This document shows, one piece after another, positions 24,236-32,168 of a DNA stretch of 44,732 bases. The stretch's first letter is position 1. Each line of letters opens with the position of its first letter. The notes under the pieces were generated by a model. That model did no database searches and was not told the origin of the DNA. It was given only the letters and a program-made list of their open reading frames with translations. This stretch comes from JAYQUR01 sp038133505 (GTDB taxonomy: Bacteria > Pseudomonadota > Alphaproteobacteria > MPNO01 > UBA830): positions 1 to 44,732 of the forward strand of contig JAYPTI010000009.1 in the NCBI GenBank assembly GCA_038133505.1. Reading direction: 5' to 3'. The position numbers were made by a program, and so were the translations under genes.

Positions 24236-25132
24236 TTGATCAACCCAAGAACTCTCGGATTCATCGCGATGGTCGGCGCGATCGTCGGCTACGGCGGATT
24301 GTGGCCGGTGACGCGGACCGCGCTCGAATTCACGCCGCCGTTCTGGTACGCCGGTATCCGCATCGCGAGCGGCGCCGTCATCCTGTTTCTCATCCTCTTG
24401 CTGACCGGCCAGCTCAAGCTGCCGACGCGCAAGGACCTGCCGCTGGTACTGACGGTGGCCGTCTTCATGATGGCGATCTACACACTCCTGATGCATATCG
24501 CGCTGCTCTACGTCGAAGCGGGACGCGCGGCGCTGCTCGGCTATACGACGCCGCTCTGGGTGCTGCCGGTGTCGTATATCTTCCTGAAGGAACGGCCGCC
24601 CAAGCGCCGGTTGCTGGGCGTCGCCGTCGCGATGGCCGGGCTGATCGTGCTGTTCAACCCGACGACGTTCGACTGGACCGACACCAATGTGGTGATCGGC
24701 AACGCGATGCTGCTCGGTTGCGGCCTGAGCTGGTCGATCGCGATCATCCATATCCGAAAGCACACGCCGCAGCGGACGCCGTTCCAGCTCGCGCCGTTCC
24801 AGCTTTCGCTGGCCGCCGTCCTGATTGTGGGCATGGCTCTGATCTTCGATCCGCTGCCGACCTGGGAAGGCTCCTGGCGCCAGCTCGGGGTCTTCGGCTA
24901 CGGCGGCATCATGGGAACGGCGGTCGCGATGCTGTCGGTCACGACCTGCGTTCGCTACCTGCCGACGGCGGTCTCCACGGTCGGTCTCCTCGGCACGCCG
25001 GTCTTCGCGTTGTCGCTCAGCGTCGTCTTTCTCGGCGAAGAACTGACCATGGGCCTCGTCATCGGGGTGGTCCTGATCCTGAGCGGGATCGGCCTCGTTT
25101 CCGTGCCGCAGCGCCGCGCCCCCTCGCAATAG
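24236..25132 (+). CDS. EamA/DMT-superfamily transporter, copy 2
   Basis: A 298-residue, ten-segment EamA transporter and close homologue of the protein at 22135-23019. Shared stretches include EAGRAALLGYTTPLWVLPVS (repeat 1) and GLLGTPVFALSLSVVFLGEELT (repeat 2). A TTG start at 24236 is taken because the first membrane segment (LGFIAMVGAIVGYGGLW) needs the residues before ATG 24269; the later ATG is a possible alternative. It is translationally close to the SDR upstream. The stop is seven bases from the convergent stop of the acyl-CoA ligase. The substrate is unknown. Confidence 0.85.
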   Translation: MINPRTLGFIAMVGAIVGYGGLWPVTRTALEFTPPFWYAGIRIASGAVILFLILLLTGQLKLPTRKDLPLVLTVAVFMMAIYTLLMHIALLYVEAGRAALLGYTTPLWVLPVSYIFLKERPPKRRLLGVAVAMAGLIVLFNPTTFDWTDTNVVIGNAMLLGCGLSWSIAIIHIRKHTPQRTPFQLAPFQLSLAAVLIVGMALIFDPLPTWEGSWRQLGVFGYGGIMGTAVAMLSVTTCVRYLPTAVSTVGLLGTPVFALSLSVVFLGEELTMGLVIGVVLILSGIGLVSVPQRRAPSQ

Positions 25133-25139
25133 GACGGCG

Positions 25140-26699
25140 CTAGTCTTCCGCTCCGGAATCCCAGAGCTTCTTCAACTCGTCGCGCTTTACCTTTCCGCGG
25201 TCGTTGCGCGGAAGGTCCTCGACGAAGGCGATATGCCGCGGCCTCTTGAAGTCCGGCAGCATCCCGGCGGCGTGATCGAGCAGCGCCGCTTCGCTCGGCG
25301 ATGCGCCGGAGGCGGGAACGACGAAGCAGACGATTTCCTCGCCCCAGATCGCATCGGGAACCCCGACCGCCGCGGCCTCGTGGACGCTTGGATGTCGCAT
25401 CATGGCGGCGTCGATCTCGAGCGGCGAAATCGATGCGCCGCCCCGCAGGATGACGTCCTTGACCCGGCCGGTAACGGTCACGAAGCCGTCCTCGTCCATG
25501 ACTCCGAGGTCGCCGACGCGCACGCGTTCGGTCAGGCGGAATCCCGTCCTGTCTTCCCAGATGCCGTCGGACGAGATCGTGGCGGTCGCGGTCTGCGGGC
25601 CGCGTATCGTGATCTCTCCCTCCGTTCCCGGCGGGCAGACGGCGCCGGCCGGGTCGACGATGGCGAGGTCCATGTGCGCGGCGGGGCGCCCGGCGGTGCC
25701 GATGCGCCTGGCATCGTGCCTGTTGCCGCACAGCCAGCCGCCTTCGGACGCGCCGTAGAACTGCAGCAGCATGATCGCGTACCGCGCTTCGAACTGTCGC
25801 CACCGTTCGGGCGCGAGCGGCGCCGAGCTGGCCGTCATCACCCGCAGGGAGGAAATATCCGTGTCGCCGACGTCGACCGGATCGTCGAGCAGCATGTTGA
25901 TGACCGTCGGCACGCCAGCCGCGACGGTGATCCGGTGGTCGCGCACCCAGCCGAAGAACCGCGAGCGGGAGAACCCGTCCGCGATGAAGATCGAGAGCCC
26001 GAGCGCGACGAACGGCATGAAGGTGACGATCTGCGGCGACAGCCAGCTGAACGTCCGGTATTCGAGCAGCCTGTCGTCGGGCGTCATGCCGGTGAAATCG
26101 ATCGTCGAAAGACCGCACTGCCAGAGGCCGAGGTGATCCCACACCACGCATTTGGGCCGGTCGGTCGTGCCCGACGTCGCGAAGATGCATCCCTCGTCGT
26201 GCGGCCCGTATTCGGTTCCGGCGGCGGGAAGCGCGTCGTCAGGGGCGGCTGCCCCGAACGACCCGTCCGCGTCGTCGAGGGACGCGAATGAGGCGGAGGG
26301 GCAATCGAGCCCGCGTGTCAGGAACGCGCCGTCGATATCGGTTCGCCAGACGACGAGCGACGGCGAAATCGTCTTGAGGATGTCGGCCAGATGGTCCGCG
26401 TCGATTTCGGCATGGAACGGGCAGGCCGACGCGCCGCAGCGCCAGGCGGCGAACATGAGGATCAGCTTCTCGAGGCAGTCCGCGGACAGGATCGCCACGC
26501 GCCCGCCGCGCGCGACGCCGAGGGTTGCGAAATTCGCGGCGGTCCGGTCGACCAGCGCTTTCAGCTCGGCGAAGCCGACGGACCGGTCCTGGTCGATGGA
26601 GTGGATCGCGACGCGGTCGGGATGGCGCGCGGCGAAATCGGCGAACGCCGCGCCGAGCGTTCGGAAGGGGACCTCTCCGGCGGCCGCGCGTTCGTCCAT
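25140..26699 (-). CDS. AMP-dependent acyl-CoA synthetase/ligase
   Basis: A 519-residue member of the ANL superfamily, which activates carboxylic acids to acyl-CoA through an acyl-adenylate. Motifs in order are ATSGTTDRPKCVVWDH (P-loop, about 169-184), FYGASEGG (adenine contact), GDLGVMDEDGFVTVTGRVKD (A8 hinge, about 415-434), GGASISPLEID, and NDRGKVKRDEL with the C-terminal catalytic Lys. It begins ten bases after the ACMSD-like gene and is cotranscribed with it. The substrate is probably a product of that decarboxylase/hydrolase branch or an aromatic acid. Specificity is not readable from the motifs. It has no membrane segments. Confidence 0.9.
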   Translation of the reverse strand: MDERAAAGEVPFRTLGAAFADFAARHPDRVAIHSIDQDRSVGFAELKALVDRTAANFATLGVARGGRVAILSADCLEKLILMFAAWRCGASACPFHAEIDADHLADILKTISPSLVVWRTDIDGAFLTRGLDCPSASFASLDDADGSFGAAAPDDALPAAGTEYGPHDEGCIFATSGTTDRPKCVVWDHLGLWQCGLSTIDFTGMTPDDRLLEYRTFSWLSPQIVTFMPFVALGLSIFIADGFSRSRFFGWVRDHRITVAAGVPTVINMLLDDPVDVGDTDISSLRVMTASSAPLAPERWRQFEARYAIMLLQFYGASEGGWLCGNRHDARRIGTAGRPAAHMDLAIVDPAGAVCPPGTEGEITIRGPQTATATISSDGIWEDRTGFRLTERVRVGDLGVMDEDGFVTVTGRVKDVILRGGASISPLEIDAAMMRHPSVHEAAAVGVPDAIWGEEIVCFVVPASGASPSEAALLDHAAGMLPDFKRPRHIAFVEDLPRNDRGKVKRDELKKLWDSGAED

Positions 26700-26709
26700 C
26701 GCGAACGCG

Positions 26710-27717
26710 TCAGGCCAGTTTCATGAGACGATTGAGGTTTCCGCCGTAGATCTTTCCGCGCGTTTCCGCATCGATGTCGAGCCCGTCGACCGCCTTGATC
26801 GTCTCGCGGATCAGCAGCGAGCCGCCTTCGGGATCGAAGGGAGCGTCGGTGGCGAAGATCGAGTGGTCCGGGCCGAAGAAGTCGAGGCCGCAGCGCGCCG
26901 CGGCCAGCGAGCCGTTGGTCGCCGTGTCGGCGTAGAACATCTTGAAATATTCCTTGGGCTGCTTCTTGAGGCCCGCGGCGGCGGCGAGAGGGTTGTGATC
27001 CTTGTCGCCGGCGGCGATCTGCGCGAACCCGATGGCGATCTTCTCGGCGAAGAACGGGATCATGCCGCCGTAGTGATGGGTGATGATCTTGATGTCGGGG
27101 AGTTTGTCGAAGATTCCCGAATAGATCAGCCGCGTCATGCAGGCGCTGGTCTCGTAGGGCCAGCCGAAGGTGAACCAGATTTCGTGCTCCGAGGCGTCCT
27201 CGGTCGCGTAGTCGGGGTGGTTGGGCCCGCGCATCGGATGGATCCAGATCGGCAGGTCGTGGCCCGCCATGGTCTCGAAGATCGGATAGAACTCCGGCGC
27301 CGACAGCGGCTTTCCGAGGACGTTGGTGAACATCTGGACGCCGCGCGCGCCGAGCTCCGTGATCGCCCGGTTCGCTTCGGCGACCGCCGCATCCGGATTG
27401 TTCATCGGCAGGGACGCGATGAAGGTCGGGAAACGGTCGGGGTCGGTCTTGACCCTAGCGGCCAGCCCGTCGTTCGCGATCCGCGCCAGCGCCGGCGTCT
27501 GTTCGGGCGAGCCCAGCATCTCGATCGGCGGGTTGGCGAGCGAGAGCACCTGGCGATAGTCGTCATACGGATCGAGCAGCCGCAGATGCGCGTCGGGATC
27601 GTGCAGCGCCATCAGAGAGCCGAAGAACTTCACGACGCGCTGGTCGGGCGCGAGCTCCGCGAACTTCTCGAAATAGGTTTTCGGGATGACGTGATTGTAG
27701 GCGTCGATGCGGGCCAT
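26710..27717 (-). CDS. ACMSD-like amidohydrolase (decarboxylase/hydrolase family 2)
   Basis: A 335-residue TIM-barrel protein of the aminocarboxymuconate-semialdehyde-decarboxylase/gamma-resorcylate-decarboxylase group. The N-terminal metal motif is DAYNH (residues 5-9), where the first His of the usual HxH is replaced by Tyr7. Remaining candidate ligands are H160 (IWIHP), H214/H215 (ITHHYGG) and the late Asp in FATDAPFDPEGG. ATG 27717 follows an excellent GGGGAGGAAA. It heads an operon with the acyl-CoA ligase and is divergent from the Rieske oxygenase across a TTAG-type site. Nonoxidative decarboxylation of an aromatic or ring-cleavage acid is the likely role; hydrolysis is possible. Confidence 0.85.
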   Translation of the reverse strand: MARIDAYNHVIPKTYFEKFAELAPDQRVVKFFGSLMALHDPDAHLRLLDPYDDYRQVLSLANPPIEMLGSPEQTPALARIANDGLAARVKTDPDRFPTFIASLPMNNPDAAVAEANRAITELGARGVQMFTNVLGKPLSAPEFYPIFETMAGHDLPIWIHPMRGPNHPDYATEDASEHEIWFTFGWPYETSACMTRLIYSGIFDKLPDIKIITHHYGGMIPFFAEKIAIGFAQIAAGDKDHNPLAAAAGLKKQPKEYFKMFYADTATNGSLAAARCGLDFFGPDHSIFATDAPFDPEGGSLLIRETIKAVDGLDIDAETRGKIYGGNLNRLMKLA

Positions 27718-27754
27718 TTTTCCTCCCCAGGGCTTCCTTGGCGTTCTGCGTGGA

Positions 27755-27784
27755 TATGATAGGCAGCTAACGACGTTGTGCGAA
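27755..27784. promoter_or_regulatory. TTAG-type operator-like site between ACMSD-like and Rieske operons
   Basis: ATAGGCAGCTAA (27759-27770) followed by CGA matches the sites at 19983-19994 and 32110-32121 with one arm mismatch. On the minus strand TTCGCA (27779-27784), 17 bases and TATCAT (27756-27761) make a plausible promoter for the ACMSD-like operon, with the motif spanning its spacer and -10. The plus-strand promoter for the Rieske gene is less clear, though TATGAT (27755-27760) could serve as a -10. Confidence 0.48.
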
Positions 27785-27838
27785 GCCCGCTTGATGTGGT
27801 GAAATTCACCCAACGCGCTCGCATAGGGGAGGAGCCGA

Positions 27839-28909
27839 ATGTTCTTGAAAAATGCCTGGTACGTCGCTGCCTGGGAAACCGAAGTAGGCGACGGGCCGTT
27901 CGGGCGCACCATCCTGAACGAGCCGGTCGTGCTGTTCCGGCAGACGGACGGATCCGTCGTCGCGCTGGAAGACCGCTGCTGCCACCGGCATCTGCCGCTG
28001 TCGCTCGGCCGGGTCGAGGGCGACAATATCCAGTGCGGCTATCACGGGCTCGAATTCGACGCGACCGGGGCCTGCGTGAAGGTGCCGGGCCAGTCCCGCG
28101 TGCCGCCGGGCGCGGAGGTCAAGTCGTACCCCGTCGCGCAGCGTTACGGATGGGTCTGGATCTGGCCGGGCGATCCGGCGAAGGCGGACGAAGCCCTGCT
28201 GCCCGACTGGTGGTGGGTCGACCACCCCGAATGGAAGACCACGCCCGGGCGCGGCGGCGAGCCGCTCTACGTGAAGGCGAACTACATGCTGATCTCGGAC
28301 AATCTGTTCGACATCACGCATCTCGGCTACGTCCACACGACGTCGATCGGCAACGACGCCATCGTCGATTTCCCGGTCAAGACGGAGCGTTTCGAGCGCT
28401 CGATCAAGATGACCCGGATGGTGATGGACCGTCCGGCGGCGCCGTTCTGGAAGAAGGCGGGTGACTTCGAGGGCAACGTGGACCGCTGGCTGATCACCAC
28501 GTCCGACATGCCCGGCTACATCGTCAATCACGCGGGAAGCGTGAAGGTCGGTGCGCCGATGAACGTCGATCACATCGACGAGGCATACGGCGTCGAGATG
28601 AAGGTGATGAACCTGCCGACGCCCGAGACGGAGACGTCGACGCACTATTTCTACGCTCATGCGCGGCACTTCAAGCTCGACTCGCCCGAGTGGGACGAGA
28701 TCTACCGGACGCAGTTCACGCAGGTCTTCCTCGAGGACGAGCGCGTGCTCAACGCCCAGCAGGCGCGCATGTCGTCGATGCCGGATGCGCCGGAAATCGA
28801 TATCAATGCCGACGCGCCGAACATGCAGGTCCGCAAGCTGATGGATGAGATGATCGCCGCCGAGCAGGCCGCGATGCAGGGCGGGGGCCGGCTGAAACAG
28901 GCGGGCTGA
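27839..28909 (+). CDS. Rieske non-heme iron oxygenase alpha subunit (VanA/phthalate-oxygenase type)
   Basis: A 356-residue oxygenase. The Rieske [2Fe-2S] ligands are C47, H49, C66 and H69 (CXH-X16-CXXH), and the mononuclear iron ligands are D158, H161 and H166 in NLFDITHLGYVH. The N-terminus MFLKNAWYVAAW is characteristic of the VanA-like group that demethylates or hydroxylates aromatic acids. It needs a ferredoxin-reductase partner (VanB type), which is not in this window. ATG 27839 follows GGGGAGGAG. It is followed after 60 bases by a CaiB-type CoA transferase. A methoxylated or carboxylated aromatic substrate is likely; a pyridine-type substrate is also possible. Confidence 0.9.
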   Translation: MFLKNAWYVAAWETEVGDGPFGRTILNEPVVLFRQTDGSVVALEDRCCHRHLPLSLGRVEGDNIQCGYHGLEFDATGACVKVPGQSRVPPGAEVKSYPVAQRYGWVWIWPGDPAKADEALLPDWWWVDHPEWKTTPGRGGEPLYVKANYMLISDNLFDITHLGYVHTTSIGNDAIVDFPVKTERFERSIKMTRMVMDRPAAPFWKKAGDFEGNVDRWLITTSDMPGYIVNHAGSVKVGAPMNVDHIDEAYGVEMKVMNLPTPETETSTHYFYAHARHFKLDSPEWDEIYRTQFTQVFLEDERVLNAQQARMSSMPDAPEIDINADAPNMQVRKLMDEMIAAEQAAMQGGGRLKQAG

Positions 28910-28969
28910 GTTCGCCCGCCGGAACCATGGAGCCGCGCGACAGCCGCGGCCGACGACAAGGAGGACAGG

Positions 28970-30148
28970 ATGGCCGGACCGCTCGACGGGGTGCGGGTAA
29001 TCGAACTGACGACGATGATCACCGGTTCGCTGTGCGGCATGATGCTCGCAGACATGGGCGCCGAAAGCATCAAGGTCGAGAAGGTCGACGGCGGCGACAT
29101 GTTCCGCAATTGGCGCGGCGGGCTCTACAGCTCGCAGTTCGGCGCCTACAACCGGAACAAGCGGGCGATCACGCTCGACATCCGCTCGGACGAGGGCCGC
29201 GAGATTCTCCTGAAGCTCGTCGAGTCGGCCGACGTCGTCCTCGAGAATTTCCGCCCCGGCGTGATGGACCGGCTCGGCCTGTCGCTGGACGTCCTGCGCG
29301 AACGCAATCCCAGGGTGATCTACTGCTCGATCACCGGCTTCGGCGAGGACGGCCCCTATGTGAAACGGCCCGCCTACGACGCGGTCGCGCAGTCGCTGTC
29401 GGGCATCTCCAGCCTGTTTCTGGATCCCGACGATCCGCAGATCACCGGCCCGACGATCGCCGACAACATAACCGGCATCAACGCGTGCTACGGCATCCTG
29501 TCGGCTCTGTTCGAGCGCGAGCGGGGAGGCCCGCCGCGGCGGATCGACGTCAACATGCTGGAAGCCGCGATCTGGATGATCCCCGACCCGTTCGCGAACA
29601 TGACGCAGCAGGGCGTCGCGCCGGGCCCGTGGGTGCGCGTCGCCGCCTCGCAGAGCCATGCCGTCACCTGTGCGGATGGCAAGCTGCTCGCCGTTCACCT
29701 GTCGTCGCAGGAGAAGTTCTGGCAGGGCGTGACGGCGGCGTTCCACGTCGAGCACATGCGCGACGATCCGCGCTACGAGGGCCGGATGCTCCGGATCGAG
29801 AACTACATGGACATGAACGCCGAGTTCAAGAAGGCCGCCATCCAGAAACCGCGCGACTACTGGACGCCGCGGCTGGAAGAGAACGACGTGCCCTACGCCG
29901 AGATCAACACGCTGCCCGACGTGTTCGAGGATCCGCAGGTGAAGCATCTCGGCACGTTCTACAAGACGGTGCACCCGACCGAGGGCGAGCAGACGTTCTC
30001 GCGCCGCGCCGTCTATATCGACGGCAGCCGCGAAGACCAGCCGCTCAAGGCGCCGCCGACCCTCGGCGAGCATACCGACGAGGTGCTGGGCGAGCTCGGC
30101 TTCGATGCGGAGGCGGTGAAGGGGCTGCGCGAGCGGGGGGTGGTCTAG
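28970..30148 (+). CDS. CaiB/BaiF class III CoA transferase
   Basis: A 392-residue family III CoA transferase. It has the N-terminal GPLDGVRVIELTT, the GAESIKVEKVDGGD nucleotide-CoA region, NRNKRAITLDI, VVLENFRPGVMDRLGL, ITGFGEDGPY and the catalytic Asp in KRPAYDAVAQSLSG (D137). Such enzymes move CoA between carboxylic acids, commonly from succinyl-CoA, and are cytosolic. ATG 28970 has a perfect AAGGAGG. It is in one unit with the Rieske oxygenase. Its stop overlaps the convergent stop of the EamA gene by four bases (CTAG). Succinyl-CoA made by KorAB is a possible CoA donor, and a dicarboxylate such as glutarate or an opened-ring acid a possible acceptor. Confidence 0.9.
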   Translation: MAGPLDGVRVIELTTMITGSLCGMMLADMGAESIKVEKVDGGDMFRNWRGGLYSSQFGAYNRNKRAITLDIRSDEGREILLKLVESADVVLENFRPGVMDRLGLSLDVLRERNPRVIYCSITGFGEDGPYVKRPAYDAVAQSLSGISSLFLDPDDPQITGPTIADNITGINACYGILSALFERERGGPPRRIDVNMLEAAIWMIPDPFANMTQQGVAPGPWVRVAASQSHAVTCADGKLLAVHLSSQEKFWQGVTAAFHVEHMRDDPRYEGRMLRIENYMDMNAEFKKAAIQKPRDYWTPRLEENDVPYAEINTLPDVFEDPQVKHLGTFYKTVHPTEGEQTFSRRAVYIDGSREDQPLKAPPTLGEHTDEVLGELGFDAEAVKGLRERGVV

Positions 30149-31062
30149 GGCTGCCGCCTGACCAACCGCCCGTCTATCGCGGCGAGGCCCGCGCCGATGC
30201 AGACCAGCCCGGCGATGTGCCGGGGAAGGATCGTCTCGCCCAATATCGTGATACCGAGCGCGAGCGCGCTGACCGGGATCAGGAAGGTGACGAGCGCGAG
30301 GTTCGTCGCGCCGGCGGTGTCGAGAATCCGGAAATAGAGAAGATAGGCGAACGCCGTCGAGACCGACGCGAGGCCGATCAGCGCGGCGACGGTGTCGATG
30401 CCGGGCGCGGGCAGGGCCCACGGCGCGTCGACGATCAGCGCGACGGGCACGAGAGTGGCGGACGAGGCGATCAGCTGGCCGGTCGCGGTCGCCGTCGGCG
30501 TGAGGCCCCTGGCGCGGAACGTGCGGCCGTAGATGGCCCCGAAGCCATAGGCGAAGGCCGCGCCCAGCACGGCAAGCTGCGCGACGACGGCGCTGCCGAG
30601 CCCCTCCAGCAGGTCGGCGCCGAGCAGAACGGCGACGCCCGCGAAACCGGCGAGAACGCCTGCCATCTTCAAGCCGGTGATCTTCTCGTCGGCGGTCGCG
30701 AAGTGGGCGACGAGGACGGTGCAGATCGGCGTCGCGGCGTTCAGGATCGACGCGAGGCCCGAGGCGATTTCCTTCTGGCCCCAGACGATCAGGCAGAACG
30801 GGACGATGTTGTTGATCGAGGCCAGCAGGAACAGCGAGCGCCAGATCCGCCAGTCGCCCGGGAGCCGGTCCCGCGCCGCGACGAGCACCGCCGCCAGCAG
30901 GAGGGCCGCAAGGCCGACGCGGACGGCGACGATGGTGAAGACCGGCAGTTCGCAGACCGCGATTTCCTGAAAGAAGAACGTCCCGCCCCAGACCACCGAC
31001 AGCAGGATCAGCATGCCCCAGGCGAGAGGCGACATGGTGAGGGCCGGCTTTTGCAGGGTCAT
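30145..31062 (-). CDS. EamA/DMT-superfamily transporter, copy 3
   Basis: A 305-residue protein with ten membrane segments and two EamA repeats (AWGMLILLSVVWGGTFFFQE in the first and GATNLALVTFLIPVSALALG in the second). It is more distant from the two EamA proteins at 22135 and 24236 than they are from each other. It stands between the CoA transferase (tail-to-tail overlap) and the dispersed palindromic element. Transport substrate unknown. ATG 31062 (MTLQKPALTMSPL) is taken; the internal ATG nine codons on is an alternative. Confidence 0.85.
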   Translation of the reverse strand: MTLQKPALTMSPLAWGMLILLSVVWGGTFFFQEIAVCELPVFTIVAVRVGLAALLLAAVLVAARDRLPGDWRIWRSLFLLASINNIVPFCLIVWGQKEIASGLASILNAATPICTVLVAHFATADEKITGLKMAGVLAGFAGVAVLLGADLLEGLGSAVVAQLAVLGAAFAYGFGAIYGRTFRARGLTPTATATGQLIASSATLVPVALIVDAPWALPAPGIDTVAALIGLASVSTAFAYLLYFRILDTAGATNLALVTFLIPVSALALGITILGETILPRHIAGLVCIGAGLAAIDGRLVRRQP

Positions 31063-31081
31063 GGGCTTGCGCTGTCCGCTT

Positions 31082-31207
31082 TTTTATCCCCTCTCCCCGG
31101 CTGGGAGAGGGTCAGGGAGAGGGGGAAGGCCGCTCTACCCGACAATCTTCTCACCGGGAGAGATCACCCTCTCCCTGACCCTCCCCCTCAAGGGGGAGGG
31201 GATAAAA
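31082..31207. repeat. MITE/REP-like palindromic element, copy B (intact)
   Basis: A 126-base element bounded by perfect 12-base terminal inverted repeats: TTTTATCCCCTC at 31082-31093 and GAGGGGATAAAA at 31196-31207. The interior has further inverted blocks of CCCTCTCCC/GGGAGAGGG. It is the reverse complement of the element at 12968-13172. It has no coding capacity. It lies between the EamA and citryl-CoA-lyase-like genes and probably folds into RNA hairpins that limit read-through. Confidence 0.68.
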
Positions 31208-31233
31208 GCAAATTTGCCGCCAAGTCGGATGAA

Positions 31234-31995
31234 CTAGTCTTCGCGGTACTCGATCGAATTGATGAACTCCCACACCGACGGCGCGATCGGGTGCTGCATC
31301 TCTTCGTAGATGTGGCCGATGAGGCCGGCGGCGCGCCCGACGGCGGCGACGGCGCGCATGACCTCGACCGGGAAGGCGACCTCGTTGAGGACGGCGCCGA
31401 GCGCGCCGGTGACGTTCAGCGTCAGCGGCTTGCCGCGCGCCTTTTCGATCTCCTCGGCGAGGATCTTCGCGCACTCGATATATTCGCCCGTGCAGCCGCC
31501 TTCCATGGCGATCTGGAACAGGCGGTCGGCGCGCGGGTCGGTCGGGAAATAGTAGGGGTGGCCGTAGCCGGGGATGAACTTCTTCTGCTCGCGGAACCGG
31601 GCCACGACCTCTTGCGCCCACTCGCGCTTGTCGCCGCCTTTCTCGATCGCCTCCCGTAACAGCGCGCCGGCGCCGGCCATGGTGCCGGCGAACTTGTTCC
31701 CGACCATCATGGTGCCCGCGATCATCGGCAGCTGGACGTCGTCGGGCATCGAGTCGTGGACCACGCGAGCCACCAGCGCCGTCGGCGTGATGCCGTGGTC
31801 CATCAGGATCACCATGCAGGAATCGAAGACGCGAACGTGGTTTTCCGGTAGGTCCCGGCCGGTCACGATGAAATAGAAGGCTTCCGCGAAGCTTTTCTCG
31901 CCGAGGATTTCCGACAGGACGTCGCGGCCCCGCATGCGGAACCTCTCGGTATCCGATGTCGGCGTTCCGATGCGGGTGAATGGTTTGTCGGTCAT
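31234..31995 (-). CDS. Citryl-CoA lyase/citrate synthase-like protein
   Basis: A 253-residue protein with the citrate-synthase large-domain signatures but about 170 residues shorter than citrate synthase, as in the citryl-CoA lyase group. It has MDHGITPTALVAR (about 66-78), GAGALLREAIEKGG, KKFIPGYGHPYYFPTDPRADRL (His and Arg of the active site, about 138-159) and late GLIGHIYEEMQHPI. Family members cleave or form a C-C bond at a CoA thioester. In this setting it could cleave a branched 3-hydroxyacyl-CoA from the opened ring; this is inference. ATG 31995 is divergent from TRAP system 3 across the TTAG-type operator site. It is cytoplasmic with no membrane segment. Confidence 0.82.
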   Translation of the reverse strand: MTDKPFTRIGTPTSDTERFRMRGRDVLSEILGEKSFAEAFYFIVTGRDLPENHVRVFDSCMVILMDHGITPTALVARVVHDSMPDDVQLPMIAGTMMVGNKFAGTMAGAGALLREAIEKGGDKREWAQEVVARFREQKKFIPGYGHPYYFPTDPRADRLFQIAMEGGCTGEYIECAKILAEEIEKARGKPLTLNVTGALGAVLNEVAFPVEVMRAVAAVGRAAGLIGHIYEEMQHPIAPSVWEFINSIEYRED

Positions 31996-32086
31996 GTCGT
32001 TTCGTCCCCCCAGGATACCAGATGCGTTTTGCGCGCACTGTAGGCGCCGCTCCGCGGGCCGCGCAAGGCGACTCCCCGTTTTCGTC

Positions 32087-32121
32087 TTGTCGGCCGTTCG
32101 GCGAGATGGTTAGATTGCTAA
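32087..32121 (+). promoter_or_regulatory. TRAP 3 promoter with perfect GTTAG-N4-CTAAC operator-like site
   Basis: TTGTCG (32087-32092), a 17-base spacer and TTAGAT (32110-32115) form a promoter-like pair ahead of dctP. The -10 box is the left half of the palindrome GTTAGATTGCTAAC (32109-32122), which is followed by GA. A bound regulator would block this promoter. It is the best of three related sites in the window. Confidence 0.55.
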
Positions 32122-32168
32122 CGATAACGCGTAGAGTTCGATTCAATCGATCCACGGGAGGGACAACC

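Noticed and set aside
27806..30421. An 871-codon frame on the minus strand opposite the Rieske and CoA transferase genes
   Set aside because: It is an antisense shadow running across two well-supported genes and has no recognisable domain.
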